From contig VZRS01004545.1 of NCBI GenBank assembly GCA_013398055.1, positions 348,158 through 412,157 on the forward strand: 64,000 nucleotides of DNA, read 5' to 3'. Source of the stretch: Ifrita kowaldi (Eukaryota; Chordata; Aves; Passeriformes; Cinclosomatidae). The notes beneath the pieces were generated by a model. The model did no database searches, was not told the DNA's origin, and saw only the letters and a program-made list of their open reading frames with translations. The translations under genes were made by a program, and so were the position numbers. Below are positions 13,945-25,100 of the stretch, in pieces. Position 1 is the stretch's first letter, and each line of letters opens with the position of its first letter.

Positions 13945-14494
13945 AACACAAGGCACAGCCCCAGGTCCCCCTCAGCCTGCAGGAGCAGAGCCGGGGCTCA
14001 CCCTCCATGGCAGCCACGCACGCTGTGCCAATCCCTCCCAGGCTCTCTGTCATACTTCCATAGCAGTAACACACAAGACACCACACTCCAAACATATCGG
14101 ATCCTGGCCAAGCGTCTAGGACAAATTTCTGGTCATAAGAACACAGCCGGGGCAGGGTGCTGCAAGCAAGCTGGTAAGACTTTTCAGACTGGTCCTTGGA
14201 GCCAGCTTTTTCTCCCTGTCACCTCTGCGTTTTTTAAGCTGCTGCACACTGTTGTTGCCTTATGGTGATTATTTTTGCTGCCAGCACAGACTTTTGCATA
14301 TTAGCGGCCTTTAATCCATTGCATCGGCCAGCTTAATTGGAGCAGGACGTTCCGATTTCCAACCTCGGTCCTCTGCTCCTTCCCCCCTCTCTCACCCCAC
14401 AATGTTTAAGGGGTGTACGAAATCTATAGTGTTTCTACATCTGAATGGAGCATATAAAGGGTATTTGGTCAGATCTGGTTAATTGGGGGGACTT

Positions 14495-14512
14495 GTGGTT
14501 TAGTGGTTAGGA
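14495..14512 (+). other. 18-base match to the 5' part of tRNA-Glu (A-box region)
   Basis: GTGGTTTAGTGGTTAGGA matches the D-arm and A-box region of vertebrate tRNA-Glu (GTGGTCTAGTGGTTAGGA as I recall it) at 17 of 18 positions. It contains the A-box pattern TGGYNNAGYGG. No B box (GGTTCGATTCC-like) follows at tRNA distance, so it is not an intact tRNA. It could be a retroposed tRNA fragment, the head of a tRNA-derived SINE, or chance. An identical copy lies at 16455-16472 because of the duplication. Confidence 0.35.
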
Positions 14513-14530
14513 ACGGGCCTAATCAGGGAT

Positions 14531-14574
14531 AGAGGAGGAAGGAGAGGAGGAAGGAGGGGAGGGAGAGAGGGGGG
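14531..14574 (+). repeat. 44-base polypurine tract
   Basis: An uninterrupted purine run made of GGAGGAAGGAGAGGAGGAAG-type units ends in a G-run before CTTC. Such tracts can form triplex (H-DNA) or, with their GGGG and GGG runs, quadruplex-like structures. It is repeated identically at 16491-16534. Confidence 0.85.
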
Positions 14575-14819
14575 CTTCTTTTTTTATGAAAATGTGGACC
14601 TCCCTACAGTAATTCCCCTTCAGCTGCTGCCTCACAGATGGACCTTTTAATTGAATTTTCTTACAGGCCTGAGGGAGGGAGTTCATTTCAGGTCAGGTGA
14701 GGCAATTGAAGTGAATCTAATAGCTCTAGTTTCTTTTCATTGGGAGCAGAGGGAAGTGTGTTGCTTTGTTTTTTCCCCTCTCCCTCCCACCACCCCCACC
14801 TTTCAGCTCAGCTAAAAAG

Positions 14820-14838
14820 TTTCAATTAAAAATTGAAA
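14820..14838. repeat. Perfect inverted repeat with a 3-base centre
   Basis: TTTCAATT, AAA, AATTGAAA: an 8-base arm and its exact reverse complement, followed by CACACACA. It contains overlapping ATTA/TAAT cores typical of homeodomain dimer sites. It may also be a chance AT-rich palindrome. The copy in the duplication is at 16780-16798. Confidence 0.8.
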
Positions 14839-15524
14839 CACACACATGGTGATTTCCAAGGATTTGTTGTCTTCATTTTGGCACAAGTGGCAGCAAGGTC
14901 AGCAGCGGGAGAAATCTGAAGCAGTTTGCATCCTGTTCTGGTTTTGTTCCCGACACGAGGAGGAATGCAGCATGTACAACATTCACAAAAATGGCTAGCA
15001 CGGAGGAAAGCATCCTCTTAACTTGTGCTGGTAAACATAAGAATCATCTTCCAGATCTAGAAACATGTTGTGAATGAGTTACCAAATTACTCATCCCTGT
15101 GCCTTCTTTTTAATAGTGTGGCACTTCTTCAGGCCTCATTTGGCTTGGTTCTAAATTAGAGATAATTAAGAGGGAGCCATCCTAAATGAAGCCCTCTAGA
15201 GCACAACTTGCTATGTCTGTATTGGGTAAGAAAGGCTGGACTTAAATTAAAGTCTTGTGAATGCAGTTTATAGCACCAAAAAGTCCTTCCCATGTTGGTT
15301 TTCCATCTTTCAGAGATTTCTAGAGCCAAGTTAGCCATGCTAGCAAAAGAACATTTATTCTGGCATAATATGCCTATGTTTGGGGGTTTTCTTACAGAGC
15401 AAAGCTGCAGAATTTTCTGGTGTGGGTCATGCCTTTAGCACATCAGACCATCAAGAGTATAGTCTCTTCTGGCCCAGGGTGGGTACAGCTCCATGTGGAG
15501 CCACAGGCAGAGGAGGGCCAGCAG

Positions 15525-15525
15525 N
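15525..15525. other. Single-N contig join
   Basis: One unresolved base between the end of the 1,580-base repeat (…GGGCCAGCAG) and AACAAGGTTC, the sequence seen at the contig end before 13529. It marks the right edge of the misplaced piece. Confidence 0.9.
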
Positions 15526-15829
15526 AACAAGGTTCTTTTTACATTTTAAATGAAAAAATGAAAACAAGCCAATAAAGACACCAAAGGACCAATTTGCCAA
15601 ACTGCTCCATGCAGTCTAAAATATCTTATACGCCAAATACCTGTAAAGCAAATGCACAGGCTCTCGATACTAAATCTTAAGCCTAACAAAAAAAGAAAAT
15701 CTAATAGCATGCTTAACACCTATTTCATGTCATGAATTGTTGATGTTTTCCCCCTTATTATCCCAAACTACATAGAAGGATTTGTTCCATTTCTGTTTCT
15801 AAGCGAAAGGCTATATATATATATATATA
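15526..15829 (+). other. Short contig that probably continues from 13528
   Basis: 304 bases beginning with the 41-base overlap described at 13486-13528 and ending in an (AT)n run against the N gap. No gene was recognised. A minus-strand frame that appears to run through this piece into the next contig crosses the Ns and has no meaning. Confidence 0.7.
15812..15829. repeat. (TA)n microsatellite cut off by the gap
   Basis: At least nine TA units run directly into the N gap. Long (TA)n tracts form hairpins and cause read drop-out, which gives a likely reason for the break. The true length cannot be known from this sequence. Confidence 0.85.
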
Positions 15830-15904
15830 NNNNNNNNNNNNNNNNNNNNNNNNNNNNNNNNNNNNNNNNNNNNNNNNNNNNNNNNNNNNNNNNNNNNNNN
15901 NNNN
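15830..15904. other. Assembly gap of 75 Ns
   Basis: An unsequenced run between the (TA)n tract and the second copy of the repeat. The 415 bases at 13530-13944 are candidates for part of the missing sequence, so the true gap is probably longer than 75 bases. Confidence 0.99.
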
Positions 15905-17484
15905 AACACAAGGCACAGCCCCAGGTCCCCCTCAGCCTGCAGGAGCAGAGCCGGGGCTCACCCTCCATGGCAGCCACGCACGCTGTGCCAATCCCTCCCA
16001 GGCTCTCTGTCATACTTCCATAGCAGTAACACACAAGACACCACACTCCAAACATATCGGATCCTGGCCAAGCGTCTAGGACAAATTTCTGGTCATAAGA
16101 ACACAGCCGGGGCAGGGTGCTGCAAGCAAGCTGGTAAGACTTTTCAGACTGGTCCTTGGAGCCAGCTTTTTCTCCCTGTCACCTCTGCGTTTTTTAAGCT
16201 GCTGCACACTGTTGTTGCCTTATGGTGATTATTTTTGCTGCCAGCACAGACTTTTGCATATTAGCGGCCTTTAATCCATTGCATCGGCCAGCTTAATTGG
16301 AGCAGGACGTTCCGATTTCCAACCTCGGTCCTCTGCTCCTTCCCCCCTCTCTCACCCCACAATGTTTAAGGGGTGTACGAAATCTATAGTGTTTCTACAT
16401 CTGAATGGAGCATATAAAGGGTATTTGGTCAGATCTGGTTAATTGGGGGGACTTGTGGTTTAGTGGTTAGGAACGGGCCTAATCAGGGATAGAGGAGGAA
16501 GGAGAGGAGGAAGGAGGGGAGGGAGAGAGGGGGGCTTCTTTTTTTATGAAAATGTGGACCTCCCTACAGTAATTCCCCTTCAGCTGCTGCCTCACAGATG
16601 GACCTTTTAATTGAATTTTCTTACAGGCCTGAGGGAGGGAGTTCATTTCAGGTCAGGTGAGGCAATTGAAGTGAATCTAATAGCTCTAGTTTCTTTTCAT
16701 TGGGAGCAGAGGGAAGTGTGTTGCTTTGTTTTTTCCCCTCTCCCTCCCACCACCCCCACCTTTCAGCTCAGCTAAAAAGTTTCAATTAAAAATTGAAACA
16801 CACACATGGTGATTTCCAAGGATTTGTTGTCTTCATTTTGGCACAAGTGGCAGCAAGGTCAGCAGCGGGAGAAATCTGAAGCAGTTTGCATCCTGTTCTG
16901 GTTTTGTTCCCGACACGAGGAGGAATGCAGCATGTACAACATTCACAAAAATGGCTAGCACGGAGGAAAGCATCCTCTTAACTTGTGCTGGTAAACATAA
17001 GAATCATCTTCCAGATCTAGAAACATGTTGTGAATGAGTTACCAAATTACTCATCCCTGTGCCTTCTTTTTAATAGTGTGGCACTTCTTCAGGCCTCATT
17101 TGGCTTGGTTCTAAATTAGAGATAATTAAGAGGGAGCCATCCTAAATGAAGCCCTCTAGAGCACAACTTGCTATGTCTGTATTGGGTAAGAAAGGCTGGA
17201 CTTAAATTAAAGTCTTGTGAATGCAGTTTATAGCACCAAAAAGTCCTTCCCATGTTGGTTTTCCATCTTTCAGAGATTTCTAGAGCCAAGTTAGCCATGC
17301 TAGCAAAAGAACATTTATTCTGGCATAATATGCCTATGTTTGGGGGTTTTCTTACAGAGCAAAGCTGCAGAATTTTCTGGTGTGGGTCATGCCTTTAGCA
17401 CATCAGACCATCAAGAGTATAGTCTCTTCTGGCCCAGGGTGGGTACAGCTCCATGTGGAGCCACAGGCAGAGGAGGGCCAGCAG
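15905..17484 (+). repeat. Second copy of the identical 1,580-base duplication
   Basis: Identical to 13945-15524 in every line compared. On its right side it continues without a break into 17485 onward (GTACATGGTACAGG), so this copy is likely the correctly placed one. The polypurine tract (16491-16534), the palindrome (16780-16798) and the tRNA-Glu-like 18-mer (16455-16472) recur here. Confidence 0.92.
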
Positions 17485-18454
17485 GTACATGGTACAGGTT
17501 GACCTTTCCCTCTGGGAACATTGCTACCAGCAGCAGGATGGCTTCCAGGAGCCTTGCCAGCAAAGGAAGTAGAATTTTCTCAAAAGGCCATCTGGTCACC
17601 TATGGCTGGGGCAGACAAGAGAGCAGGATGCCACTCCAGGTCATTCGCAGGGAATGACGGGGGATCTGCAGTGAGAAGGGTACTGAGATGCCCTGCAGCT
17701 GCCAGGACAGAGCCTAGGAGGTCCTAAGTGGATTTCAGGGAAGGGAAGATGGGTGTATTGTGGTCAGAGAGGTCTGGTCAAGGAGCAGTGCTTTCCCTTG
17801 GCTGAAAACCTCCTTTGGCACACCACCAGCCCCAACCTCATATATGTTTCATTAGCCAATGTACAAGGCTTTCAGATCTCCCTTCCTCCTTAGTCTCTGT
17901 GGCATGGGAGCTGGGAGGGGTGCTGGCCTTTCAAGGTGAAAAGCAGCTTCCCATTGCTGCTCAGACAAATGCAACTTGAGCCAAGTGTAAAGTGTGGAAG
18001 TGAATTGCTCTCCTGGACTTGGCACCAGCCCAAAAAGTAAACACAGTTGTTCCTAAAAGGGGACCACGTTACCTGCAGCTGTGTTGCTGTTAGGACCAAT
18101 TCTCCCTCCTTCACTTCAACTTCAGACCTCTGGGGAGTGATAAACCACCTGCAAAGCTTTGGGGCTCCACATGGAGCCTCTGAACAAATTCACTCCCACC
18201 TGCCTAAAATTCTCTGTACAACACTTTGCACCTTCACTGGAAAACTGAGGGATTCAGCACACCCAGAATGTTTGAAAAATACCTCTTTAGGGATCTTTTG
18301 ATGAAAAGATGGCATCCATGTGTTGTTTTGTTGCTTTGAACCTAATATTAACAAGGAAATCCAGAAGTGCTGGTGGGTTTTGTGTATGAGAGAGTGAACC
18401 TCAGCAATTATCAACCCATAGAGGAAAGGACCCATTACCTTACATACAAGAGGT
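17485..18454. other. Non-coding stretch, no gene recognised
   Basis: No recognisable protein or RNA. A 105-codon plus-strand frame at 17340-17657 and a 110-codon minus-strand frame at 18190-18522 show no familiar motif; the latter runs into the CR1 element. The GC content is moderately higher than in the flanks. Confidence 0.55.
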
Positions 18455-18739
18455 GAACAGCATAGTGATAGGACAAGAGGTAAAGGGTGCAAATTGAAAG
18501 AGGGGAAATTTAGGTTAGACATTAGGAAGAATATTTTACTGTGAGAGTGGTGAGACCCTGGAACAAGTTGCCCAGGGAGGTTGTGGATGCCCCAATCCAG
18601 GCAGTGTTCAAAGACAGGCTGGAAAAGGCTTTGAGCATCCTGATCTAGTGAGAGGTGTCCCTGCCCGTGGCAGTGGGATTTGGGACTAGATGATCTTTAA
18701 GGTCCTTTCTAAACCCTTGACATTCTATGATTCTATGAA
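18455..18739 (+). mobile_element. CR1 LINE, 5'-truncated 3' end
   Basis: The segment reads like the CR1 3' terminal region: 'GGACAAGAGGTAAAGGGTGC', then 'TTAGGTTAGACATTAGGAAGAA', then 'CTGGAACAAGTTGCCCAGGG', then 'GGACTAGATGATCTTTAAGGTC', and a closing pair of ATTCTATG octamers at 18722-18737. CR1 elements have no poly-A tail; they end in short tandem octamers, exactly as here. The reverse transcriptase region is missing, as in most CR1 copies, so the copy is dead. Divergence from the consensus I recall is moderate. The left edge is approximate. Confidence 0.95.
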
Positions 18740-19020
18740 AAGCAGAGCACTAAGGCCACAGCCAAACTAACAGAAACATTGTCTGGGTTACTTCTCCTGA
18801 ATTGCTTTGACCACAATTTATAAGTAAAAATAAATAATATCCTGTGTCAACATTTGTATGTTTCAGCATTTTAAATATTGCAATGATACTTCATTTCTAA
18901 ATGCAACTTCATTTAATTTTAAATTTCCAAATGCTAAAGCTGCAATGAAATGATTTTGTAACTTTTTTGAGGAGGAAGAGGAAAGGGAAGATCTTACTTG
19001 GCATAGATCTACTTGCAATA
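18740..19020. other. Non-coding spacer
   Basis: AT-rich sequence between the CR1 tail and the 30-base minisatellite. Nothing recognised. Confidence 0.5.
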
Positions 19021-19110
19021 TCAAATAGCAAATGTCTGTGTCTGTGTAATGCAAATAGCAAATGTGTGTATCTGTGTAAAGGAAATAGCAAATGTCTGTA
19101 TCTATGTAAA
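19021..19110. repeat. Minisatellite, three 30-base units
   Basis: Units at 19021-19050, 19051-19080 and 19081-19110 share the core AAATAGCAAATGT, then a TGT-rich part, then GTGTAA or ATGTAA. They differ at a few positions each. Because 30 is a multiple of three, one plus-strand frame (18967-19167) stays open across all three and reads as a 10-residue repeat near NSKCLYLCKG. The flanks carry no sign of a gene, so I treat the peptide repeat as incidental. Confidence 0.85.
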
Positions 19111-22100
19111 TTTAAGCTAAACCACAGCTTAAAGAAGTTCCTTTTGCAGTTGGGTCTTTCATCTTAAACTGTTCGGGTGTTGTAAGACAAGTGCACCTAG
19201 CATTTGGTTTCCTTGCTGGCTTTTCCAGCATCATCTCATTCACATGCTTCTTTATTTTAGTTTTTTTTAAGACCTAGAAATGTACATAAGAGCAGCTTGA
19301 CCAGTGGGTCCTGGGCACAGATTAAATTTGGGGAGAGGGTCCAACAGAAGCCTTGGATCTTCCTTATTATTCCCTTTATAGAGCCCCATTTAGAGGCCCC
19401 AAGTGGAAACAAAGGTAGCAAGCCATCCCAATCCTGCTGCCAGGAAAAAGGAGGGGTGGTTTAATCAACCATCCGTGTAGCACTGTAGCAGAAGGGGCAA
19501 AAAAGCGCACATTTAGGACCAGATGCTTCTCCTTTAGATGAAAGGATGATTAAAGCACTTGTGCTGAGAACTGCAGCGATCCCTGTGTTATAAATACAGC
19601 AGTGCATGTCTGACCCTGCCCTTTCAAAAGCAGATTCTGTGGCTATGGTGAGGGTACACAGAGGTGAGAGGGGAAAAACCAGCAGTGGGTAGCACTCAAC
19701 TAAAAAGCTCAGCCCACGCAGGAAAATGTAAATGCTTCATTTGCTCCTCTAAGGAAACTGGCTGTAGTTTCAGAGCATACCATAAGTGCTCTAAAACTTT
19801 TCTAATCAGAAGGAAAAGGCACTGATTAAATCCCTCTGTGGGACTGACTATGGGCAACATATTTGTATTTGTCTTGAGACACCCACAGTTCCATGCATAA
19901 CCAGAAAGATTTCTTTCAAATGCAAGGAAGAATTCTGAAAAAGCCACTGCCTATTACAAACAATCAGCTGAATGTCACAGGACAGCTGCTTCTGCACCGT
20001 AAAACACATGCAGGACGTGGTGCTGGGGGCTATCACAGCTCTTGCTACAAGAGCTTCAGCACCTCTAGCAGTATGAAGAAAGATTTAACATACTGCATTA
20101 GAAATGCCTGATGGTCAAACATTGCACATAACCATTCTCTAATAAAACATTATTTTGAGGCATTATAATGTTAACTTTATGTATCCAAAGGTTTTTTACT
20201 GCCTGGGCAGCTTTGGGGGGAAAAAAAAAAGAGGACAGATTGACAATAAAAGATGGCATTTCAGTCTTCAAAGGAAACAAAACACAAGCTCAATTTTCCT
20301 TATTGTCCCCCCTATTGTGAAGCATCCACGCCCATAAAACTGCCTTGTACTGATAGATAGGATTAAGTCTTTATGCACAAGATATTTCACATCTTGCTGG
20401 ATCCTGAAACAACTATAATATCCAAGTTATTTCAAGCAAAGGACAGTAGCAGCAGTTTCTCAAAACCAGAAAGAGTTCGTGGAAGCAAAACAGAAGGCAA
20501 AGCTGTTTCCCGGCACGGCAATCCAGACGTAAATGAGAGTACATGATGTGACACGCACTTCGCCATTCAGAGACTAACATACCAGTCTGCTCAGTCCAGA
20601 AACTCTAAATGCTTCTGTCAAGTGAGTTTCCCGTATAAAAAAAGCCTGTAGAGATGCAAAGAACTAATTATAGGAAACACCTAACAATGGGAAACATAAG
20701 CTTTAAATTTGTTAGTAGATAAAAGGCAGGGAGCTACAAGATGGAATCTTCTGCATCAGGCATTTCTTTTCTTTTGAAATTTCAGTGCGCCAGGATGAGA
20801 AAAATGGGTACAGTTTCCCTTTACATGACAGGAACAATAATTGAGTAGGATTATATGTCATCCATGAAAATAGTATATTTATGCCTCATTGTAATCCATT
20901 CATTGGTTTATGGATCTGAAGTCCCATGGGTAGTGTCACAAATCCACATAATGTCCCTGAGTAGTGGATTTTGCATTTGGATCTGAGATGTAGCTGGCGG
21001 ACACAGCAAATGACATGTAGCCAGACAGCTCCCAGGAGAGTGCACAGACGGGAATGCCAAACACAACGGTCGGTCCCCAGCTCGGGTGGGAAGCACAACC
21101 TTTGGCTCCCCAGTCTGCCTGCTTCAGAGGGGTGCTCTAACATGCAGACCATTTTCTGCCCAGTCATCAGAGAGATTTTACACATCTACCACTTACAAGT
21201 GTCAAAAGTGACTATAATATATCTCCTGTGTCATATGGAGCCATTTCTTCTTTTGCCAAAAGATAGAAGCCAGACCCTAATTATATCTCTTGGACTACCT
21301 AGACATATCTCTACAGCCAAATTTCATAAACGTGAGACCCATCATTATTTCTTTCTTCTTACATTAGGAGTAATCCTGAAGTAGCACTGTAATATGTGAT
21401 AACCCCCCCTGTACAAGATTTCCTGTGTGGCTTTGTACCAGATCTATACTTCAGCTTCCCCCTGGAAATTGAGGGGTTTGTTTTTTCCTGGCAGTGCTTT
21501 CCTTAGTTAGCCTTTTGGGTTGTACATTTCCTGAGGCAAATACCATTTTTTATTTCATGCCTGCGCCAGACTCAGCCCGGCTCCAGTCTCAGATGAAGCT
21601 TTAAGGCAATATCACAACAGCGATTTAAAAAAGTACTTGACAAGACTTTATAGCCACTGCTTCTGTAGATTACATGTGTCTGCTGGTAGAGGGAGGTGCA
21701 CTTTGGTAAAAAGCTTTCCTCATAATTCATTAATTAGGTATTTACAAATATCTCAGCTGCCAAACCCTTGAAGCTTCTCAGTCTTTAATGAAGAGGGGAG
21801 GAGCAGTGAAAGAAGTTGTCACATTTCCTTAGACATGCATCTCAGACAATGATATTGGGTGTTGGTCCATTATTGAAAGTTACAGTAAAGTAATAAAATT
21901 CTCCATCCAGTGTGCTGGCTTGATTGTCAATATAGACACAGTCCTATGCTGAAGTTACAGCTGACTGTGAGTAGCCTAAAACTGTAATACATAATCAAGC
22001 CATAACTATTATGCTACAACTGAACAGAATCAAATGGAAAACAGGACCCTGGTGCAGTACCTTTCTGGAGTGTCTATGCCCAAAGCGTATCTTCACGCCA

Positions 22101-25100
22101 AAACCCCACCCCTGGTGATAGTCACGGGGCAATGCTCCTGTCACAGGCAGCAGTATTTCTGCAAACCCCCAGTGCTGGGGCAGAAGCACCAATTTTCTAC
22201 CTACCAGATCACTGCAGCCAAACTAGTAAGATGCAGCTGCATGGTTTCCATGATGGAACAGTTGAATCTCAGACTTTAACTTAAAAATCAAATGGGTAAT
22301 TTCATACCAGAAGTCTTGAATGTAACATGGCTTCAAAGCACATTAAAACTTGAGCAACAATTATTCCAGCTGCTTGGGTACCACTACCGTGAAGGCCCTA
22401 GGACTGATCTAAAGCATGGGCCTGACCAGTGTCAGTAGTCACACAGGTAACTTTCTCCTGGCTGTCTTGGCTGACCCTTTCATGCACGATCATTGCACAC
22501 GACATCTGACACTTGAGGCCTTCAATTCTTTTTATGGTTATGAGAACCTGCAGAATAAAGCAGACACAGTCTGTTCTGAAAGAAGGGTCCTCATGGAAAA
22601 TGATTGCCCAGTTATGAGTGGAAAGACCAATGACCCAGAAGTTAAACATCTCAACTTTCAATTTCCCTTTGCTTTACCTTTTCCTAAAGTATTTTGCAAG
22701 ATTTTACTGTATAAGTGGATTGACAGTCCTGGAACTTGTATTCCTAGTATACATATGGCTCCTATTATATCCTTCCATTTCATTTGGGTCACATGATAGT
22801 TAACACATCATCTATTTCAGCCACTACAAAACTTGAAGAATCTAACCTTTCAAAAGGAGTTTTTTTACCTCAACAACAGCTAGCACTTCTGCAGCAGTAT
22901 CAGTGAGGCAAGGGTGCAGGTCCTGGTCTCAGAACAGTACCTAGGAGGAAGATCTCCACATTCCAACACATTGCATCTGGCATGCCTCATGCACAGAGTA
23001 TTCCTTAAAGGACCAAGGACGATGTGAAGCAAGCCCATCTGAGGAGAAGGACCTTTTGGGAAGACAGAGAAGTTTATTATTAGAATTGCGTTGTGTGTTT
23101 TCTCAAAGTTACGTCAGTGCTGCACCTGCTAAGCAGATTAATAAAGGATAGCAGCCTCTCAGGTACCAACCTGCCTCTCACAATTATTAAATCTACCTAG
23201 GCAGCAAGTGAAAGAAATGTTCGAAATCTTACTCAAGCAAAATGTATATATCAACTGGAGCTAGGGAAATTTTCTGTATTGCCTTAATCTTGCTGTTTCT
23301 CTTTGTTAAAAAAAATAAAAATAAAAACAAACCCCAATGCCATTTCATAAAGATTTTATGAAAAGCTATAAACATGAGTGCCTGTGCACCATGCAAACTG
23401 AAAAATAAGTGGTACCTCTGGCATTGCAGGACTTTGAGAATGTATTTAGACTTATGTATGATGATATGTGTCTCAACTGATTTCTACAGAGCTATCCTGA
23501 ACGCTAGGAACAGAAGTGTGAATGGCTCAGGTGTGAATGGATACAAAGAAGGCACATCCTCACCTCCAATTTTCTCTCAGGTCCAATCAGAGTTTCAGTA
23601 TCTCCCCCTGGACACCAAACCTTGTGTGTCCTCCCCACCAAGGCTCGCAGGGCTTCTTCCCCTGTTTAGGTGGGTGCACCCAGCAAGGAGCCAGCACTGC
23701 AAGGGTTAAAAAGTGCACTTTTCCACCCAGAAGGCTGAACGGACTCCTTTGAAGCCATTAGTCTATTGTATAAATCCCTCCCAGTTTTGAGGATTACGGA
23801 ATAAATACATTGTAATGGCTCCATAGGAACCTGGCCCATGGGGTCACCCTGGCTTTAGTTTGTGCATTATGTCCCAAGTGACAGAAATCGAAGCACATTA
23901 AATGCTTCATGAATGTGAAATGTCCAGAGTTTTAATCTCAGGAGCTTTGCAACCTGTCTTGGATGTACCTAAATCCACATTGCAGACTGATTAGAGAGGG
24001 GCTGGCTTCAGCTGACCCATTCACACCAGGCAAATTCAGATAGTTTCAGATTTAGAGCAATAATTGCTCGGTGTGTGTTGGGGTGGGACTTATCTAGCTT
24101 TATGCATTGTAGTAGAGTGCATCCAATAAACACATAGACAATTTATGCAGAAAAAATTCTCTTCTATTAAAAGAAACTATTTTTAAAAGTAGGTTGACCT
24201 AATAAGACACTTACAGACCCTTCATAGCTGAATAACAGCAAATAACTACACAATTTCACTCCACTCGCCTCCAGGTGAGAAAGATATTAATGGAATTTAC
24301 GAGCAAGGAGAATAACTTATAAACTTATCAGACTCCCTTCAAGACTGTCACCTGACAAATCATCTTAAAGCAACTCTGCCTTGCTGGGTAAAAAAAAAAA
24401 AAAGGAAGGACATCCTTTCACTCTCCACCCATTAATTTAGGCAGTGGAAGTAGACTTTCTGCAGCTTCTCTTACCCTCAGCTCTGCCTCATTCTATTTCT
24501 ATTTTTTTTTTAATGAGCTATCACAGCTTTTTGTTGACTTGAAACTGCCTTTGATAGGTAAATTCTGGCCAATTTTATCTAGTGCTCAGCATACTCTGTC
24601 TTATTGTACTTTCCACTAGATATTTGGTCAAGTTGGTTTTTGTTCTTTTTTTTTTACCAAGAGAATTGCCATTCCTGGCAGAGACAGAGACCCCAGTAGC
24701 ACTTACTGAAGAATGAAGGAGGAAAGGACTATAAGAGAATTGAAATGCTGCCATTTAGTATTTGAAATAGTTAATAGCAACTGAAAAATACTGACACTTT
24801 CACAGACACGCAAACATATGCTACAGTATTTGGCTGTTTGCTTTGGGGGTTGTGTTCCATTTGCTAATCTTTTTAATAGAAGTGTTCATAAAATTATTGT
24901 GAGTTTTAAAAATTATTTTTCTTTTTTATAATTTATCCTCTAGAGAATTATCCGCTGCAGTCTGTCTCATAAATATTAGCCTTTGACATTTTGGAAGAAA
25001 CAAGCATATATTCTGTTAAATTACGTTTGAAGAAAACACTTTAAAAGTTGAATTTCACTTTTCATTGTGATACCACGGCTCTTCTTTACTCCTCCTGAAC

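Larger units (their letters stand above)
13945..15524 (+). repeat. First copy of an identical 1,580-base duplication (probable assembly artefact)
   Basis: Every line I compared with 15905-17484 is identical at a constant offset of 1,960 bases. The copy ends exactly at the single N at 15525, and its partner begins exactly at the last N of the gap. Both limits of the repeat therefore coincide with assembly breaks rather than with a biological boundary. Non-coding content includes AT-rich homeodomain-like sites, a polypurine tract and a perfect palindrome, described separately. Confidence 0.92.

Noticed and set aside
14495..14570. A functional tRNA-Glu gene
   Set aside because: Only the A-box region matches. 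There is no anticodon arm, B box or T-arm at the right distance; polypurine sequence follows instead.
15768..16055. A 95-codon minus-strand frame
   Set aside because: It runs through the N gap, so the frame on either side is not connected. The part beyond the gap repeats the frame at 13904-14095 only because of the duplication.
13945..17484. A genuine recent tandem duplication
   Set aside because: Both ends of the repeat coincide with Ns, identity appears complete, and the flanking contig ends overlap each other (13488-13528 with 15526-15566). An assembly error explains all three facts.
19021..19110. A CRISPR-like array
   Set aside because: The three units are directly adjacent with no spacers, and the sequence is from a vertebrate.
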